From NCBI GenBank assembly GCA_900548625.1, contig URLO01000001.1:124001-188000 (forward strand): DNA of 64,000 nt. The letters run 5' to 3'. The notes beneath the pieces were generated by a model, which ran no database searches, was not told where the DNA came from, and saw only the letters and a program-made list of their open reading frames with translations. The DNA is from an uncultured Eubacteriales bacterium (GTDB lineage Bacteria; Bacillota; Clostridia; Oscillospirales; Oscillospiraceae). Position 1 is the first letter of the stretch. Every line of letters begins with the position of its first letter. The position numbers and the translations under genes are program-made. Below, piece by piece: positions 48,215 through 57,701 of this stretch.

Positions 48215-48243
48215 ATTAAAACTATACACCAGTGTACCGTCAA
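48215..48243 (-). promoter_or_regulatory. M20 peptidase promoter
   Basis: Leftward TTGACG (48238-48243), 17-base spacer, TTTAAT (48215-48220), about 65 bases before the ATG at 48146. Confidence 0.55.
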
Positions 48244-48580
48244 ATTTATAGAGGAATTTGCAACAAGATTTTTCGGGCCGACTTGGTGAAAGTGCGCAGT
48301 CGCAAAAGTGCAGAAAATGGAATTTGCGCGGAAAACAGCTGTTTTTTGAACAAAAAAAGCATGTACGGTGCGAAAAAACAGGCGCAGAATATGGATAGCA
48401 ATATACAGAGTAAACCGCTGTTTTTTGCGGCTTTTTTTGTGCATAATTCATGAAAAATGCATAAAAAACCAAAACGACGGACAAAAGCAAGGAAGTGTTC
48501 GCACCATGAGAACAGGCGTGGCGCGCGAAACAGTGCTGCGGGAGACGCGCGGATATGGGAAACAATATGGAATTTCATAT
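48244..48580. other. AT-rich divergent intergenic region
   Basis: No gene supported. It contains a CCGC-TGTTTTTT-GCGG hairpin followed by CTTTTTTT (about 48418-48440), which could terminate a transcript or be a leader element, and several A/T runs. Confidence 0.5.
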
Positions 48581-48609
48581 TAGTCAAAACTGCCACATGA
48601 CGCTATAAT
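48581..48609 (+). promoter_or_regulatory. promoter of the peptide-use operon
   Basis: TAGTCA (48581-48586), 17-base spacer, perfect TATAAT (48604-48609). The start codon of the DUF1177 gene is 80 bases downstream after GAGGAGG. Confidence 0.7.
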
Positions 48610-48688
48610 TTTCATATAGCCTTTCGGCAATATGACTGTTGGCATAGGCATATCGGAACACGGCTATATTTGAGGAGGGATTGAGAAC

Positions 48689-49633
48689 ATGTTATTGAAA
48701 GAAATTCTGAATGTCTACGACCTGCTGGACAGCGCGACTGCGAACGGTGATGCGGTAGCAAACTATCTGAAGAGCATCCGTGCAGACGCGAACGTCGAGG
48801 TCGTTCACATCGACACCCCCAAGGGCTCGACCGATGTTGTCCGCGTGCTTGTCGCCGGTGCAAACGGACGCAGCGTGGGTGGTTCCGCTCCCACGATCGG
48901 CCTCATGGGCTGGCTCGGCGGCATTGGGGCCCGTCCCGGTGCAGTCGGCTATGTTTCTGACGGCGACGGCGCTCTGGTGGCGCTGGCGATCGCGGCCAAG
49001 CTGCTGGATATGCAGAACAAGGGCGACCGTCTCGAAGGCGACGTCTATCTGGCAACGCACATCTGCCCCTGCGCACCGACCCGTCCCCACGATCCGGTGC
49101 CCCTGATGGACTCCGAACCGTTCCGCGATCAGGTCAAGCGCGAAGCGTTCGCAAGCGCAGAGCAGATCGATGCTCTGATGTCCTGCGACACGACCAAGGG
49201 AAACCACATCATCAACGCCCGCGGCTTTGCGATCTCCCCCACCGTCAAGGAAGGCTACATCCTGAAGGTCAGCAAGGATCTGCTGGATGTCTATCAGAAT
49301 ACGGTTGGAGAGCTGCCCAAGGTCTTTGCCATCACGAATCAGGACATCACGCCCTACGGAAACGGCATCGATCACCTGAACGGCATCATGCAGCCCAGCA
49401 CCATGACCTCCGCGCCGATGGTTGGCGTGGCGATCACGGCCGTATCCGCCGTCCCCGGCTGTGCCACTGGCGCGACCCATTTCACGGACGTGGAGGAAGC
49501 GGCTCGCTTCATGCTCGAGGTAGCCAAGGGCTTCGGCGCCGGCAAGGTCAAGTTCTACGATGCCGCCGAGTATGAGAAGATCCTGCACCGTTACGGTTCC
49601 CTGCGTCATCTGCAGACCATGGGAAATGCGTGA
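48689..49633 (+). CDS. DUF1177 domain protein
   Basis: 314 aa. It matches the DUF1177 pattern as I know it: GGSAPTIGLMGWLGGIGARPGAVGYVSDGDGALVALAIA, ATHICPCAPTRPHDPVPLMDSE, then AITNQDITPYGNGIDHLNGIMQP. The many His/Asp residues suggest a metal-dependent peptidase- or amidohydrolase-like fold, but no activity is established. It is first in an operon with aroM, an OPT transporter and an M29 aminopeptidase, so a step in handling an imported peptide or its product is likely. Confidence 0.8.
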   Translation: MLLKEILNVYDLLDSATANGDAVANYLKSIRADANVEVVHIDTPKGSTDVVRVLVAGANGRSVGGSAPTIGLMGWLGGIGARPGAVGYVSDGDGALVALAIAAKLLDMQNKGDRLEGDVYLATHICPCAPTRPHDPVPLMDSEPFRDQVKREAFASAEQIDALMSCDTTKGNHIINARGFAISPTVKEGYILKVSKDLLDVYQNTVGELPKVFAITNQDITPYGNGIDHLNGIMQPSTMTSAPMVGVAITAVSAVPGCATGATHFTDVEEAARFMLEVAKGFGAGKVKFYDAAEYEKILHRYGSLRHLQTMGNA

Positions 49634-49634
49634 T

Positions 49635-50327
49635 ATGATGATGCAGAAGATCAAGATCGGAGCAGTGACCATCGGTCAGTCTCCCAGAACGGATATTACA
49701 GAGGATGCGGGGCGCTTTTTCGGCGACCGGGTCGAGCTCCTGGAATTCGGGGCGCTGGACCGTTACACGCTGGAGGAGGCCAAGCAGCTCCAACCGATCC
49801 CCGGTGATTATGGTCTCACCAGCCGCCTGCGCGACGGCACGGAGGTGCATTTTTCAAGAGGACAGGTCATGGAGGAGATGCAGCGCGGCATTCACCTTCT
49901 GGAGGAGCGCGGCGTAAAGCTGATCCTTGTCTTCTGCACGGGCGCGCTGCATGGGCTTCATTCGAATGTACCGATGCTGGAGCCGAATCAGCTCCTGCGC
50001 GCCATGGCGCCGCTTCTGACCCAGAAACCTCGCATTCTGACGCTGACTCCGTCCGAGACTCAGGTGCAGCAGTGCGAGCGGCGCTGGAAGGAAGCGCAGC
50101 CGGACTTTGAATTTACGACCTTCCCGGCTTCCCCGTATTTGGGAGATCCCTTCACGGAGGAACTGGTCAGCCGCATCAATGCCGTTGAAGACGCAGATCT
50201 GGTCATCATGGACTGCCTCGGCTTCTCCGCCGCGATGCGCGACCGGCTGCAAGCACGGATCAATAAAAACATCCTGCTGCCAAGGTCACTTCTGTTCCGT
50301 GTAGCATGCGAATTGCTCGGAATATAA
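49635..50327 (+). CDS. aroM: AroM family protein
   Basis: 230 aa. IKIGAVTIGQSPRTDITEDAGRFF and LEFGALDRYTLEE are the AroM family start; VKLILVFCTGALHGLHS and DLVIMDCLGFSAAMRDRL follow. ATGs at 49626, 49635, 49638 and 49641 are all in frame; 49635 fits the GGGA best. The family has a Asp/Glu racemase-like look (Cys in FCTG and MDCLG), suggesting a racemase or isomerase role on an amino acid. It follows the DUF1177 gene within a few bases, as in other genomes with this operon. Confidence 0.85.
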   Translation: MMMQKIKIGAVTIGQSPRTDITEDAGRFFGDRVELLEFGALDRYTLEEAKQLQPIPGDYGLTSRLRDGTEVHFSRGQVMEEMQRGIHLLEERGVKLILVFCTGALHGLHSNVPMLEPNQLLRAMAPLLTQKPRILTLTPSETQVQQCERRWKEAQPDFEFTTFPASPYLGDPFTEELVSRINAVEDADLVIMDCLGFSAAMRDRLQARINKNILLPRSLLFRVACELLGI

Positions 50328-50361
50328 AAAATTTGAGAAGAAAAAACTACGGAGGGAAATT

Positions 50362-52068
50362 ATGAGTTCAAATGAGAACAAAGACGTTACCGCCGCAAAA
50401 GAACCGGTCATGGTTACCATTGAGGCCGGTAAGCAGGTGGACGTCCGCACGCTGAAGGCATCGGATCATGTAAAGGTATTTGACCCGATGATTCTTTTGG
50501 TCACCATTCTTGCATCCTGCTTTGGCGCGATCATCGACCTGGAGCTGATGACCCGCGTTGGCGTAAGCCAGAACACCTCGATCATCGGCGCGCTGCTCGC
50601 CGTCGTCATCAGCATGATCCCCGGCAAGCTCTTCCGCCGCTTTAGGAACGTTCATGCACAGAACCTCGTTCAGACGTCCATCTCCGGCGCAGCTTATGCC
50701 GCCGCAAACGCAATGATCCTCCCGATCGGCATTCCCGTGCTGATGGGCAGACCCGACCTGATGCTCCCCGTGCTGTTCGGCGTGACGCTCGCCGCCATCG
50801 TGGACTGCTTCCTGGTCTACAAGGTATTTGACTCCCCCATGTTTGCCGCAACCAATCCGTTCCCGTCCGGCATCGCCACCTCTGAGACGATTCTGGCACT
50901 TGCAAACCGCGGCAAGCGTTCCCTGCTCCTGTTCGTCGGCATGGGCGCCGGCATCGCAGGTAAGGCCGCCGGCATCCCGATGGACCTGTTCGGCGTGTCT
51001 TGGTTCGCCAACCTGCTGGCGATGATGGCGTTCGCTCTCGGCAGCATTGCCAAGGGCAGCCTGATCCCCATGTGGACGGCGGCTATCGGCGCGGACGCTG
51101 TGCCGACCATGATCACCTACCTGCCTCACGGCATGATGGTCGGCGCGGGCCTGATCTCCCTGATTCAGGCGGCGCTCGTCCTCGGCAAGAAGAGCAAGAA
51201 GAGCGCAGAGAAGGCCGCTCAGGATACAACCGGCGAGCGCTCCGTTACCATGGAAAGCATGCGCAAGTCCCTCGGCATTGGCTTCGTGCTGTTCCTCGGC
51301 ATTGCGCTCCTGCTGGCATTCATCACCGGTATCTACGCCGAAATGAGCACTGGTCAGCTCGTGGCATGGCTCCTCTTCGCAGCCTTCGCAGCCATCTCTT
51401 CCGAGCTCGTCTGCGGCCTGTCCTCGATGCACTCCGGTTGGTTCCCCGCAATGGCAACGGCTCTGATCTTCCTCGTGGTCGGCATCATGATGGGCTTCCC
51501 CGCAATGCCGCTTGCAATTCTGGTTGCCTACACCTCTTCCACCGGCCCTGCGTTCTGCGACATGCAGACCGACCTGAAGTGCGGCTGGATCCTTCGTGGC
51601 CGCGGCGCGAACCCCGAGTTCGAAAAGGCCGGCCGCAAGCAGCAGTTCATCTGTGAGCTGCTCGGCTGTGGCGTTGCATTCGTGATGGTCCTCCTGCTGG
51701 CGAACACCTACTTCGACCAGGGTCTGTTCGTTCCCACCACCAAGACCTTCATCGCCACCATCGACGCAGGCGCGAACGCCGAAGTCGCGAAGTGGCTGCT
51801 CATCTGGGCGATCCCCGGCGCAGTGCTCCAGCTCATCGGCGGCCCCCGCCAGCTCGGCATCATGTTTGCTACCGGCCTGCTGATCGGCAACACGCGCAAC
51901 GGTCTGACCGTGCTCGTCGCCCTCTTGATCCGTATTGTCGCGACCCGCTGGGACAAGAAGAAGGCACAGGATCTTCTGTACATCCTCGGCGCTGGCTGCA
52001 TTGCCGGTTCCGCTCTGTATAGCTTCTTCGCCTCTACGCTGAAGCTGACGAACATCAACAAGAAGTAA
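50362..52068 (+). CDS. OPT-family oligopeptide transporter
   Basis: 568 aa, GGAGG before the ATG. About fourteen membrane segments start near residue 40. SGAAYAAANAMILPIGIPVLMGRPDLMLP, NPFPSGIATSETILAL and AYTSSTGPAFCDMQTDLKCGWILRG fit bacterial OPT transporters. It should import oligopeptides by proton symport. Placed between the DUF1177/aroM genes and an aminopeptidase, it probably supplies their substrate. Confidence 0.9.
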   Translation: MSSNENKDVTAAKEPVMVTIEAGKQVDVRTLKASDHVKVFDPMILLVTILASCFGAIIDLELMTRVGVSQNTSIIGALLAVVISMIPGKLFRRFRNVHAQNLVQTSISGAAYAAANAMILPIGIPVLMGRPDLMLPVLFGVTLAAIVDCFLVYKVFDSPMFAATNPFPSGIATSETILALANRGKRSLLLFVGMGAGIAGKAAGIPMDLFGVSWFANLLAMMAFALGSIAKGSLIPMWTAAIGADAVPTMITYLPHGMMVGAGLISLIQAALVLGKKSKKSAEKAAQDTTGERSVTMESMRKSLGIGFVLFLGIALLLAFITGIYAEMSTGQLVAWLLFAAFAAISSELVCGLSSMHSGWFPAMATALIFLVVGIMMGFPAMPLAILVAYTSSTGPAFCDMQTDLKCGWILRGRGANPEFEKAGRKQQFICELLGCGVAFVMVLLLANTYFDQGLFVPTTKTFIATIDAGANAEVAKWLLIWAIPGAVLQLIGGPRQLGIMFATGLLIGNTRNGLTVLVALLIRIVATRWDKKKAQDLLYILGAGCIAGSALYSFFASTLKLTNINKK

Positions 52069-52141
52069 TCAAATCCAAACCGTGCCGGCCCCGAGCAACA
52101 CTGCAAAGGGCCGGCATTTCTTAGAAAGGCAGATAATCAAA

Positions 52142-53092
52142 ATGAAACAGGAAAGCTTGAAGGATATTGCAAAAAGAATGCTGGTGACCTGCCTCGGCGC
52201 AAAAGCCGGTGAGCAGGTGCTCGTGGTGACGGATGATACGCGCCTGAGCATCGGTCAGGGAATCTATGCGGCGGCGCAGGAGCTCGGCTGTGAGGCGATG
52301 CTCATGCAGATGGCGCCCCGCGAGGTGGCAGGCGCGGAGCCGCCTGCGGCGGTGGCGCGCGCCATGCAGGAGGCAGATATTGTGATCTGCCCGACGGCAA
52401 AATCCCTGACCCATACCAACGCCCGCATCAAGGCTGTGGAGCACGGCGCCAGAGTGGCGACCATGCCCGGCATCACGGAGGAGATGTTCTATCAGGGCGC
52501 CATCACGGCTGACTATGAGCAGGTCAAGCGGATGACCGAGACCATTTCGGATATGCTGACAAAGGCAAAGACGGCGCGCATCGTCAAAGAGGACTGTGAG
52601 CTGACCATTCAGCTCTCCGGACGCAACGGCGTCATCAGCTCCGGCGTCTACCGCAACCCCGGCGAGTCCGGCAACCTGCCCTCCGGTGAGGCGTACATCG
52701 CACCGCTCGAGACGCAGTCCGAGGGCGAAATGATCATCGACGGCACGATGGTCGGCATTGGCAGACTTTCCAGCCCGCTGCACGTCACGGTTCGTGAGGG
52801 CAAGCTCGTCGCCATCGAGGGCGAAAAGAGCGAAAAGGTCGGCATCCTTCTGGAAACGCCCGAGAACGCCACGCTCTGTGAGCTGGGCATCGGCACGAAC
52901 GAGAAGGCGCTGCTGTGCGGCGTCACGCTCGAGGACGAGAAGATCTACGGCACGGTTCACATTGCCTTTGGCACGAACACGTCCTTCGGCGGCATCAACA
53001 AGGCGGCATGCCACATGGACGGCATCATCCTGAAGCCGACGCTCTATCTCGACGACAAGATGGTCATCTCCGACGGCGAATTTACGCTGTAA
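52142..53092 (+). CDS. M29-like metallo-aminopeptidase
   Basis: 316 aa. ADIVICPTAKSLTHTNARIKA in the N-terminal half. The C-terminal half has GRLSSPLHVTVREGKLVAIEGEK, LCELGIGTNEKA and VHIAFGTNTSFGGINKAACHMDGII, which carry the Glu, Glu and His metal ligands of thermophilic M29 aminopeptidases. It would trim amino acids from imported peptides. Last gene of the operon; its terminator is split by repeat copy B. Confidence 0.85.
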   Translation: MKQESLKDIAKRMLVTCLGAKAGEQVLVVTDDTRLSIGQGIYAAAQELGCEAMLMQMAPREVAGAEPPAAVARAMQEADIVICPTAKSLTHTNARIKAVEHGARVATMPGITEEMFYQGAITADYEQVKRMTETISDMLTKAKTARIVKEDCELTIQLSGRNGVISSGVYRNPGESGNLPSGEAYIAPLETQSEGEMIIDGTMVGIGRLSSPLHVTVREGKLVAIEGEKSEKVGILLETPENATLCELGIGTNEKALLCGVTLEDEKIYGTVHIAFGTNTSFGGINKAACHMDGIILKPTLYLDDKMVISDGEFTL

Positions 53093-53102
53093 AGCAAAGA
53101 CA

Positions 53103-53402
53103 AAGAGCCCAACCCGAACGGGTTGGGCTCTGAGCGTGTCAAAATAGTCTTTTTGACACGCTCTCAAACGCGAACCGCGTGGCTGGGTTCGCGTTTGAAA
53201 GGGCCGCGCCCGCCTGCGCGCATAATTTGTGCGCAGTGTGCGCACAAATTCCACACTTGTCGGGCGTTTTGTGTTTTGTCCGATGTACACGCCACCGGAC
53301 AAAACAAATTGACATTTTATTCGCGCCTGCGGGCGCGAACTCTACGAGGTTTTTTGACAGTCTAAGAGCCCAACCCGAACGGGTTGGGCTCTTGCTTTTT
53401 TT
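53103..53402 (+). repeat. structured intergenic element, copy B, flanked by duplicated terminator hairpins
   Basis: The 232-bp body (53132-53363) lies between two identical 29-bp hairpins (53103-53131 and 53364-53392; half-stem AAGAGCCCAACCCG). The T run follows only the right one (53393-53402). Order relative to the upstream gene is the same as in copy A. Stems GAGCGTGTC/GACACGCTC, TTTTGTCCG/CGGACAAAA and TTCGCGCC/GGCGCGAA differ from copy A by paired, structure-keeping changes. The flanking hairpin has no similarity to that of copy A. Confidence 0.85.
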
Positions 53403-53428
53403 GTGAAGGGAAGCGGTGCAAAAGGCGC

Positions 53429-53848
53429 TCAGATCTCCGCCTTCGTCTCGCAGTACAGGCAGCGGTAGGTGCGCTTTTCGCGGTCGGTCAGTGTAAAGAC
53501 CTGCGGAAGCTCCTGCTCGACCGAGGTGATGCAGCGGGGGTTCTTGCAGCGGATCACGTTCGTGATGCGCTCCGGCAGCTTCAGCTGGCGCTTTTCCACG
53601 CGCTGGCCGTCCTTGATGAAGTTGACGGTGATGCCGGGATCGACATAGCCGATCACGTCCCAGTCGAGATCCAGAATGCGGTCGATCTTGATGATGTCCT
53701 TGCGGACGAGCTTGTTGCTGACCACGTTTTTCAGCAGCGCCACGGTGCAGTCGAGCTTGTCCAGACCCAGAATGTTGTAGAGATCCATGGCCTTGCCGGC
53801 GGTGATGTGGTCAATGACGATACCATTGGAAATTGCATCAATAATCAT
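53429..53848 (-). CDS. pyrI: aspartate carbamoyltransferase regulatory subunit
   Basis: 139 aa. NGIVIDHITAGKAMDLYNILGLD is the allosteric nucleotide-binding start. Four zinc cysteines lie near the C terminus (CKNPRC and CLYC), linking it to the catalytic chain. It gives feedback control by nucleotides. It follows pyrB by 15 bases and ends the operon, convergent with the M29 gene. Confidence 0.95.
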   Translation of the reverse strand: MIIDAISNGIVIDHITAGKAMDLYNILGLDKLDCTVALLKNVVSNKLVRKDIIKIDRILDLDWDVIGYVDPGITVNFIKDGQRVEKRQLKLPERITNVIRCKNPRCITSVEQELPQVFTLTDREKRTYRCLYCETKAEI

Positions 53849-53863
53849 CTGTATAATCCTCCC

Positions 53864-54778
53864 TTATTCGATGCCAAGCAGCTTCAGAATCAGCGCCATG
53901 CGGATGTAGCGGCCGTTGCGGACCTGTCTGAAATAGCAGGCGCGCGGATCGTCGTCCACGGCGACGGAGATCTCGTTGACACGGGGCAGCGGATGCAGGA
54001 TGCAGAGGTCCTGCTTTGCCGTTCTCAGCTTCTCCGGCGTCAGAATGTAGCTGTCCTTCAGACGCAGATAGTCTTCTTCGTTGAAGAAGCGCTCGCGCTG
54101 CACGCGGGTCATGTAGAGAATGTCGAGCTCGGGCATGACCGCCTCGAGATCGGTGGTCTGCTCGTAGGGGATGTTGTTCTTCTTGAGCGCCTCGTTCTTT
54201 ACATAGCTCGGCAGCTTCAGCTCCTCCGGGGAGATCAGGACGATCTTGATGCCGGTGTAGCGGCTGAGGGCGCTGATGAGCGAGTGGACAGTGCGGCCGA
54301 ACTTCAGGTCGCCGCAGAAGCCGACGGTCAGGTCGTTGAAGCGGCCCTTTTCACGCTGGATGGTGAGCAGGTCGGTCAGCGTCTGGGTGGGGTGGTTGTG
54401 GCCGCCGTCACCGGCGTTGATGACCGGCACCTCGGAGTGCATGGAGGCCACCAGCGGCGCGCCTTCCTTCGGATGACGCATGGCAATGATGTCGGAGTAG
54501 CAGCTGACGGTGCGGATGGTATCTGCAACGCTCTCGCCCTTGGCGGCGGAGGAGCTGTTGGCGGACGAGAAGCCCAGCACCTGTCCGCCGAGGGACAGCA
54601 TGGCGGACTCGAAGCTCAGTCTCGTGCGCGTCGAGGGCTCGAAGAACAGTGTGGCAAGAATTTTTCCGTCACACTTGTGGGCATAGGCCTCGGGTCTTGC
54701 GATCATGTCGTTCGCAGTGGCGACCAGCTCGTCGATCTCCTGCGTGCTGAGCTGCAAAATGTCAATCAGATGGTTCAT
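53864..54778 (-). CDS. pyrB: aspartate carbamoyltransferase catalytic subunit
   Basis: 304 aa from the ATG at 54778, two bases past the pyrE stop. [16 protein letters not shown] binds carbamoyl phosphate; [11 protein letters not shown] and [10 protein letters not shown] complete the active site. It joins carbamoyl phosphate and aspartate, the first committed step of pyrimidine synthesis. Partner of PyrI. Confidence 0.97.
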   Translation of the reverse strand: MNHLIDILQLSTQEIDELVATANDMIARPEAYAHKCDGKILATLFFEPSTRTRLSFESAMLSLGGQVLGFSSANSSSAAKGESVADTIRTVSCYSDIIAMRHPKEGAPLVASMHSEVPVINAGDGGHNHPTQTLTDLLTIQREKGRFNDLTVGFCGDLKFGRTVHSLISALSRYTGIKIVLISPEELKLPSYVKNEALKKNNIPYEQTTDLEAVMPELDILYMTRVQRERFFNEEDYLRLKDSYILTPEKLRTAKQDLCILHPLPRVNEISVAVDDDPRACYFRQVRNGRYIRMALILKLLGIE

Positions 54779-54779
54779 G

Positions 54780-55427
54780 TTAGTGGTTTCCTCCAATCCA
54801 AGATTCGTCTGCGGGGTTGTTGCGGAACTGGATGAGTCTTGCAACGTCCTCCGGCTGGATATACTTCTGTTCTGCCGCAACGGCGGCGATGACGTCAAAA
54901 TTCGTCAGACTGCGATTTTTGACATTGGCCTCTGCCAGACGGGTCAGACCCTTCTGCATACCGTAGGTGAAAATGCTCGACACGCCGAGCACGTCTGCAC
55001 CGGCCTCGCGCAGGACGTTGACCACGTCCAGAACGCTTCCGCCGGTGGAGATCAGGTCCTCGATGACGACGACCTTCTGCCCCGGCTCCAGCTTGCCCTC
55101 GATCTGATTCTTGCGGCCATGGTCCTTGCCGGACGCGCGGACATAGCCCATCGGCAGGTTCATCATCTGCGCGACGATCGCCGCGTGCGCGATGCCCGCC
55201 GTGCTGGTGCCCATCAGCACCTCAACCTGCGGATATTCCTCGCGGACGACCTGCATCAGCGCCGTTTCCACGGCGGTGCGCACCGCGGGCGCAGTCAGAA
55301 TCAGGCGGTTGTCACAATAGACCGGGCTCTTGATGCCGCTTGCCCAGATGAACGGCTCGTCCGGGCGAAAGAATACGGCGCGAATGGACAAAAGTCCCTC
55401 CGCAATGCGGCGTTCCAAATTTTCCAT
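54780..55427 (-). CDS. pyrE: orotate phosphoribosyltransferase
   Basis: 215 aa from the ATG at 55427 (AAGGAG upstream). Core: [35 protein letters not shown] and the PRPP loop [19 protein letters not shown]. Converts orotate to OMP. It lies between an unexpected HAD phosphatase gene and pyrB. Confidence 0.95.
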   Translation of the reverse strand: MENLERRIAEGLLSIRAVFFRPDEPFIWASGIKSPVYCDNRLILTAPAVRTAVETALMQVVREEYPQVEVLMGTSTAGIAHAAIVAQMMNLPMGYVRASGKDHGRKNQIEGKLEPGQKVVVIEDLISTGGSVLDVVNVLREAGADVLGVSSIFTYGMQKGLTRLAEANVKNRSLTNFDVIAAVAAEQKYIQPEDVARLIQFRNNPADESWIGGNH

Positions 55428-55438
55428 AGCAGCTCCTT

Positions 55439-56089
55439 TCATATCGACGACAAAATCAGTTTTTTTACTTCCTCCGGCGTGGCGGCGATCGCCGCTGCGC
55501 CGGCTGTTTCCAGTTCCTCGCGGCTTCCGTAGCCGTAGAGCACGCCGACCGTCTCCAGACCGGCCAGCCCGGCGCCCTGAACGTCGTGCCTGCGGTCTCC
55601 GACCATCACGGTGCGGCCAGGCTCCGTGCAGCGCGCGCTCCGCAGCGCCGCCTTGACCACGTTCACCTTTTTTCCTGCCTCCGGGTCGCCCTCCGGCGCG
55701 CCGCAGACAGCCTCAAAATAGCCGGACAGGCCGAAGTGCTCCAGCACCCGGACGGCCATCGCCTCGGGCTTGGACGTGGCGACATAGAGCTTGCAGCCCG
55801 CGTCCCGCAGCCCTTGCAGCATCTCCGGCACGCCGGGGTAGGGCGCGTTGTCGAGCCAGCCGTCCGTCCGGTAATATTCGCGGAATTTTTCCACGATGGC
55901 GGGGATATCCTCCGCCGGGACGAACGAGGCAAACGTCTCGTTCAGCGGCGGGCCGACGAAGAAGGAAAGCGACTGCCACGGCTTTTCGATGCCGTAGGCG
56001 CGCAGCGCGTACTGCGCCGCCTTCATAATGCCGGGGCCGGACTCGGTCAGCGTCCCGTCCAGATCGAACAGTACGGTGTTCCAGCGCAT
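55439..56089 (-). CDS. HAD-superfamily phosphatase inside the pyr operon
   Basis: 216 aa. FDLDGTLTESGPGIMKAAQYAL (nucleophile Asp), YVATSKPEAMAVRVLEHFGL, GKKVNVVKAAL and MVGDRRHDVQGA are the four HAD motifs with a phosphoglycolate-phosphatase-like cap. It sits three bases after pyrF and eleven before pyrE, so it is co-transcribed. A role in cleaning up or dephosphorylating a nucleotide intermediate is possible but unproven. Confidence 0.85.
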   Translation of the reverse strand: MRWNTVLFDLDGTLTESGPGIMKAAQYALRAYGIEKPWQSLSFFVGPPLNETFASFVPAEDIPAIVEKFREYYRTDGWLDNAPYPGVPEMLQGLRDAGCKLYVATSKPEAMAVRVLEHFGLSGYFEAVCGAPEGDPEAGKKVNVVKAALRSARCTEPGRTVMVGDRRHDVQGAGLAGLETVGVLYGYGSREELETAGAAAIAATPEEVKKLILSSI

Positions 56090-56092
56090 CGC

Positions 56093-56791
56093 TTACCCCA
56101 CGAATTCCTGCACGCAGCGGCGGTAGGCGGCGACCGGGTCGTCTGCCTGCGTGATCGGGCGGCCGACAACGATGTAGTCGGAGCCGATCTCTCTGGCCTT
56201 TGCGGGCGTGGTGATGCGCACCTGATCGTCTGCCTTGCTGTCGGCAAAGCGGATGCCGGGCGTCACGGTGACGAAGCGATCAGAGCAGGCCTCATGGATC
56301 TTGCCGGCCTCCAGCGGCGAGCAGACCACGCCGTCAAGCCCTGCCAGCTTTGCATTTTTGGCGTAGTCAATGACGACATCGGCAAGCGGCTTGCAGATCC
56401 CGATCTCCTCCTCCATGCTCTGCTGGCTGGTGGAGGTGAGCTGGGTCACGGCGATGAGCAGCGGGCGCGTGCCATCCGCGCGGGTGAGCCCCTCCAGCGC
56501 CGCCGTCATCATGGCGCGCGTGCCTGCCGCGTGCAGGTTCACCATGTCCACGTCGAGCGCCGACAGCACCGCCATCGCCTTTTTGACGGTGTTGGGAATG
56601 TCGTGCAGCTTCAGATCGAGGAAGATCTTGTGGCCTCTTGCCTTGATGTCCCGGACGATCTGCGGTCCCTCCGCATAAAAAAGCTCCATGCCGATCTTGA
56701 CGAACGGCTTTTCTCCGGTGAAGCGGTCGAGAAACGCGAGCGTTTTCTCCCGTCCGTCAAAGTCCAGTGCGATGATGACGTCCTTACCCAT
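56093..56791 (-). CDS. pyrF: orotidine 5'-phosphate decarboxylase
   Basis: 232 aa. [33 protein letters not shown] (catalytic Lys and Asp), then TPGIRF and [15 protein letters not shown]. Decarboxylates OMP to UMP. Overlaps pyrD by eight bases. Confidence 0.95.
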   Translation of the reverse strand: MGKDVIIALDFDGREKTLAFLDRFTGEKPFVKIGMELFYAEGPQIVRDIKARGHKIFLDLKLHDIPNTVKKAMAVLSALDVDMVNLHAAGTRAMMTAALEGLTRADGTRPLLIAVTQLTSTSQQSMEEEIGICKPLADVVIDYAKNAKLAGLDGVVCSPLEAGKIHEACSDRFVTVTPGIRFADSKADDQVRITTPAKAREIGSDYIVVGRPITQADDPVAAYRRCVQEFVG

Positions 56792-57701
56792 GATGTGCGC
56801 CTCCTATGATTTGTGTCAGATTTGTGATGTGATATTGTTCCATTGTCTGCGGCAGCGCGCGGACGATATCGCGGCAGGCATAGGGATCGACCAGATTTGC
56901 CGCGCCGACCTCGACGGCCGTGGCGCCTGCCAGCATCAGCTCCAGCACGTCCTGCGCCGACTGCACACCGCCCATGCCGATGATGGGGAGCTTCACCGCC
57001 TCGTACACCTGCCAGACCATCCGCACGGCCAGCGGGAAAATGGCGGGGCCGGACATGCCGCCGGTCTTGTTTGCAAGCAGCGGACGCTTGGTGCGCAGGT
57101 CGATGCGCATACCCATCACGGTGTTGATGAGGCTCAGCGCGTCTGCGCCTGCGTCCTCACATGCGCGCGCGATGTCGGTGATGCTCGTGACGTTCGGGGA
57201 GAGCTTGACGATCACGGGCTTCTTGACGGCGTCCCGCACCGCCCGCGTCACGGCGTATGCCGCCTTCGGGTCGGTGCCGAAGCTCATGCCGCCGCCGTGT
57301 ACGTTGGGGCAGGAGATGTTGACCTCCAGCCAGCCGACCTGCTCGCAGGCGTCGAGCTTGCGGCAGACCTCCACATATTCCTCCGTGGAAAAGCCGCTGA
57401 CGTTTGCCATGACGGGCTTGTGAAAGACCGGTTTGAGCTTCGGAAGCTCCGTCTCGATCACGGCGTCCACACCGGGGTTTTGCAGGCCCACCGCGTTGAG
57501 CATCCCGCCCGCCATCTCCGCAATGCGCGGCTGGGCGTTTCCGAGACGCATCTGGCGCGTTGTGCCCTTGAAGGAGAACGTGCCGAGGCAGTTGATGTCG
57601 TACAGCTCCGCGAATTCATATCCGTAGCCGAAGGTGCCGCTGGCGGGGATGACCGGGTTTTCCAGTTCGATGCCGCAGAGTGTTACCGCCGTATTTACCA
57701 T
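56784..57701 (-). CDS. pyrD: dihydroorotate dehydrogenase B, catalytic subunit
   Basis: 305 aa. [40 protein letters not shown] (catalytic Cys of class 1B), [21 protein letters not shown] and [12 protein letters not shown] bind FMN and substrate. Works with PyrK, encoded just upstream with a seven-base overlap, passing electrons to NAD. Confidence 0.95.
   Translation of the reverse strand: MVNTAVTLCGIELENPVIPASGTFGYGYEFAELYDINCLGTFSFKGTTRQMRLGNAQPRIAEMAGGMLNAVGLQNPGVDAVIETELPKLKPVFHKPVMANVSGFSTEEYVEVCRKLDACEQVGWLEVNISCPNVHGGGMSFGTDPKAAYAVTRAVRDAVKKPVIVKLSPNVTSITDIARACEDAGADALSLINTVMGMRIDLRTKRPLLANKTGGMSGPAIFPLAVRMVWQVYEAVKLPIIGMGGVQSAQDVLELMLAGATAVEVGAANLVDPYACRDIVRALPQTMEQYHITNLTQIIGGAHHG

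Noticed and set aside
46653..48251. 532-codon frame antisense to the M20 peptidase
   Set aside because: Begins inside repeat copy A and shows no family features. The opposite strand has all M20 metal-binding motifs.
49626..49633. Possible longer AroM start at the first ATG
   Set aside because: In frame, but it overlaps the DUF1177 stop codon and is poorly spaced from a ribosome site compared with 49635. The difference is only three residues.
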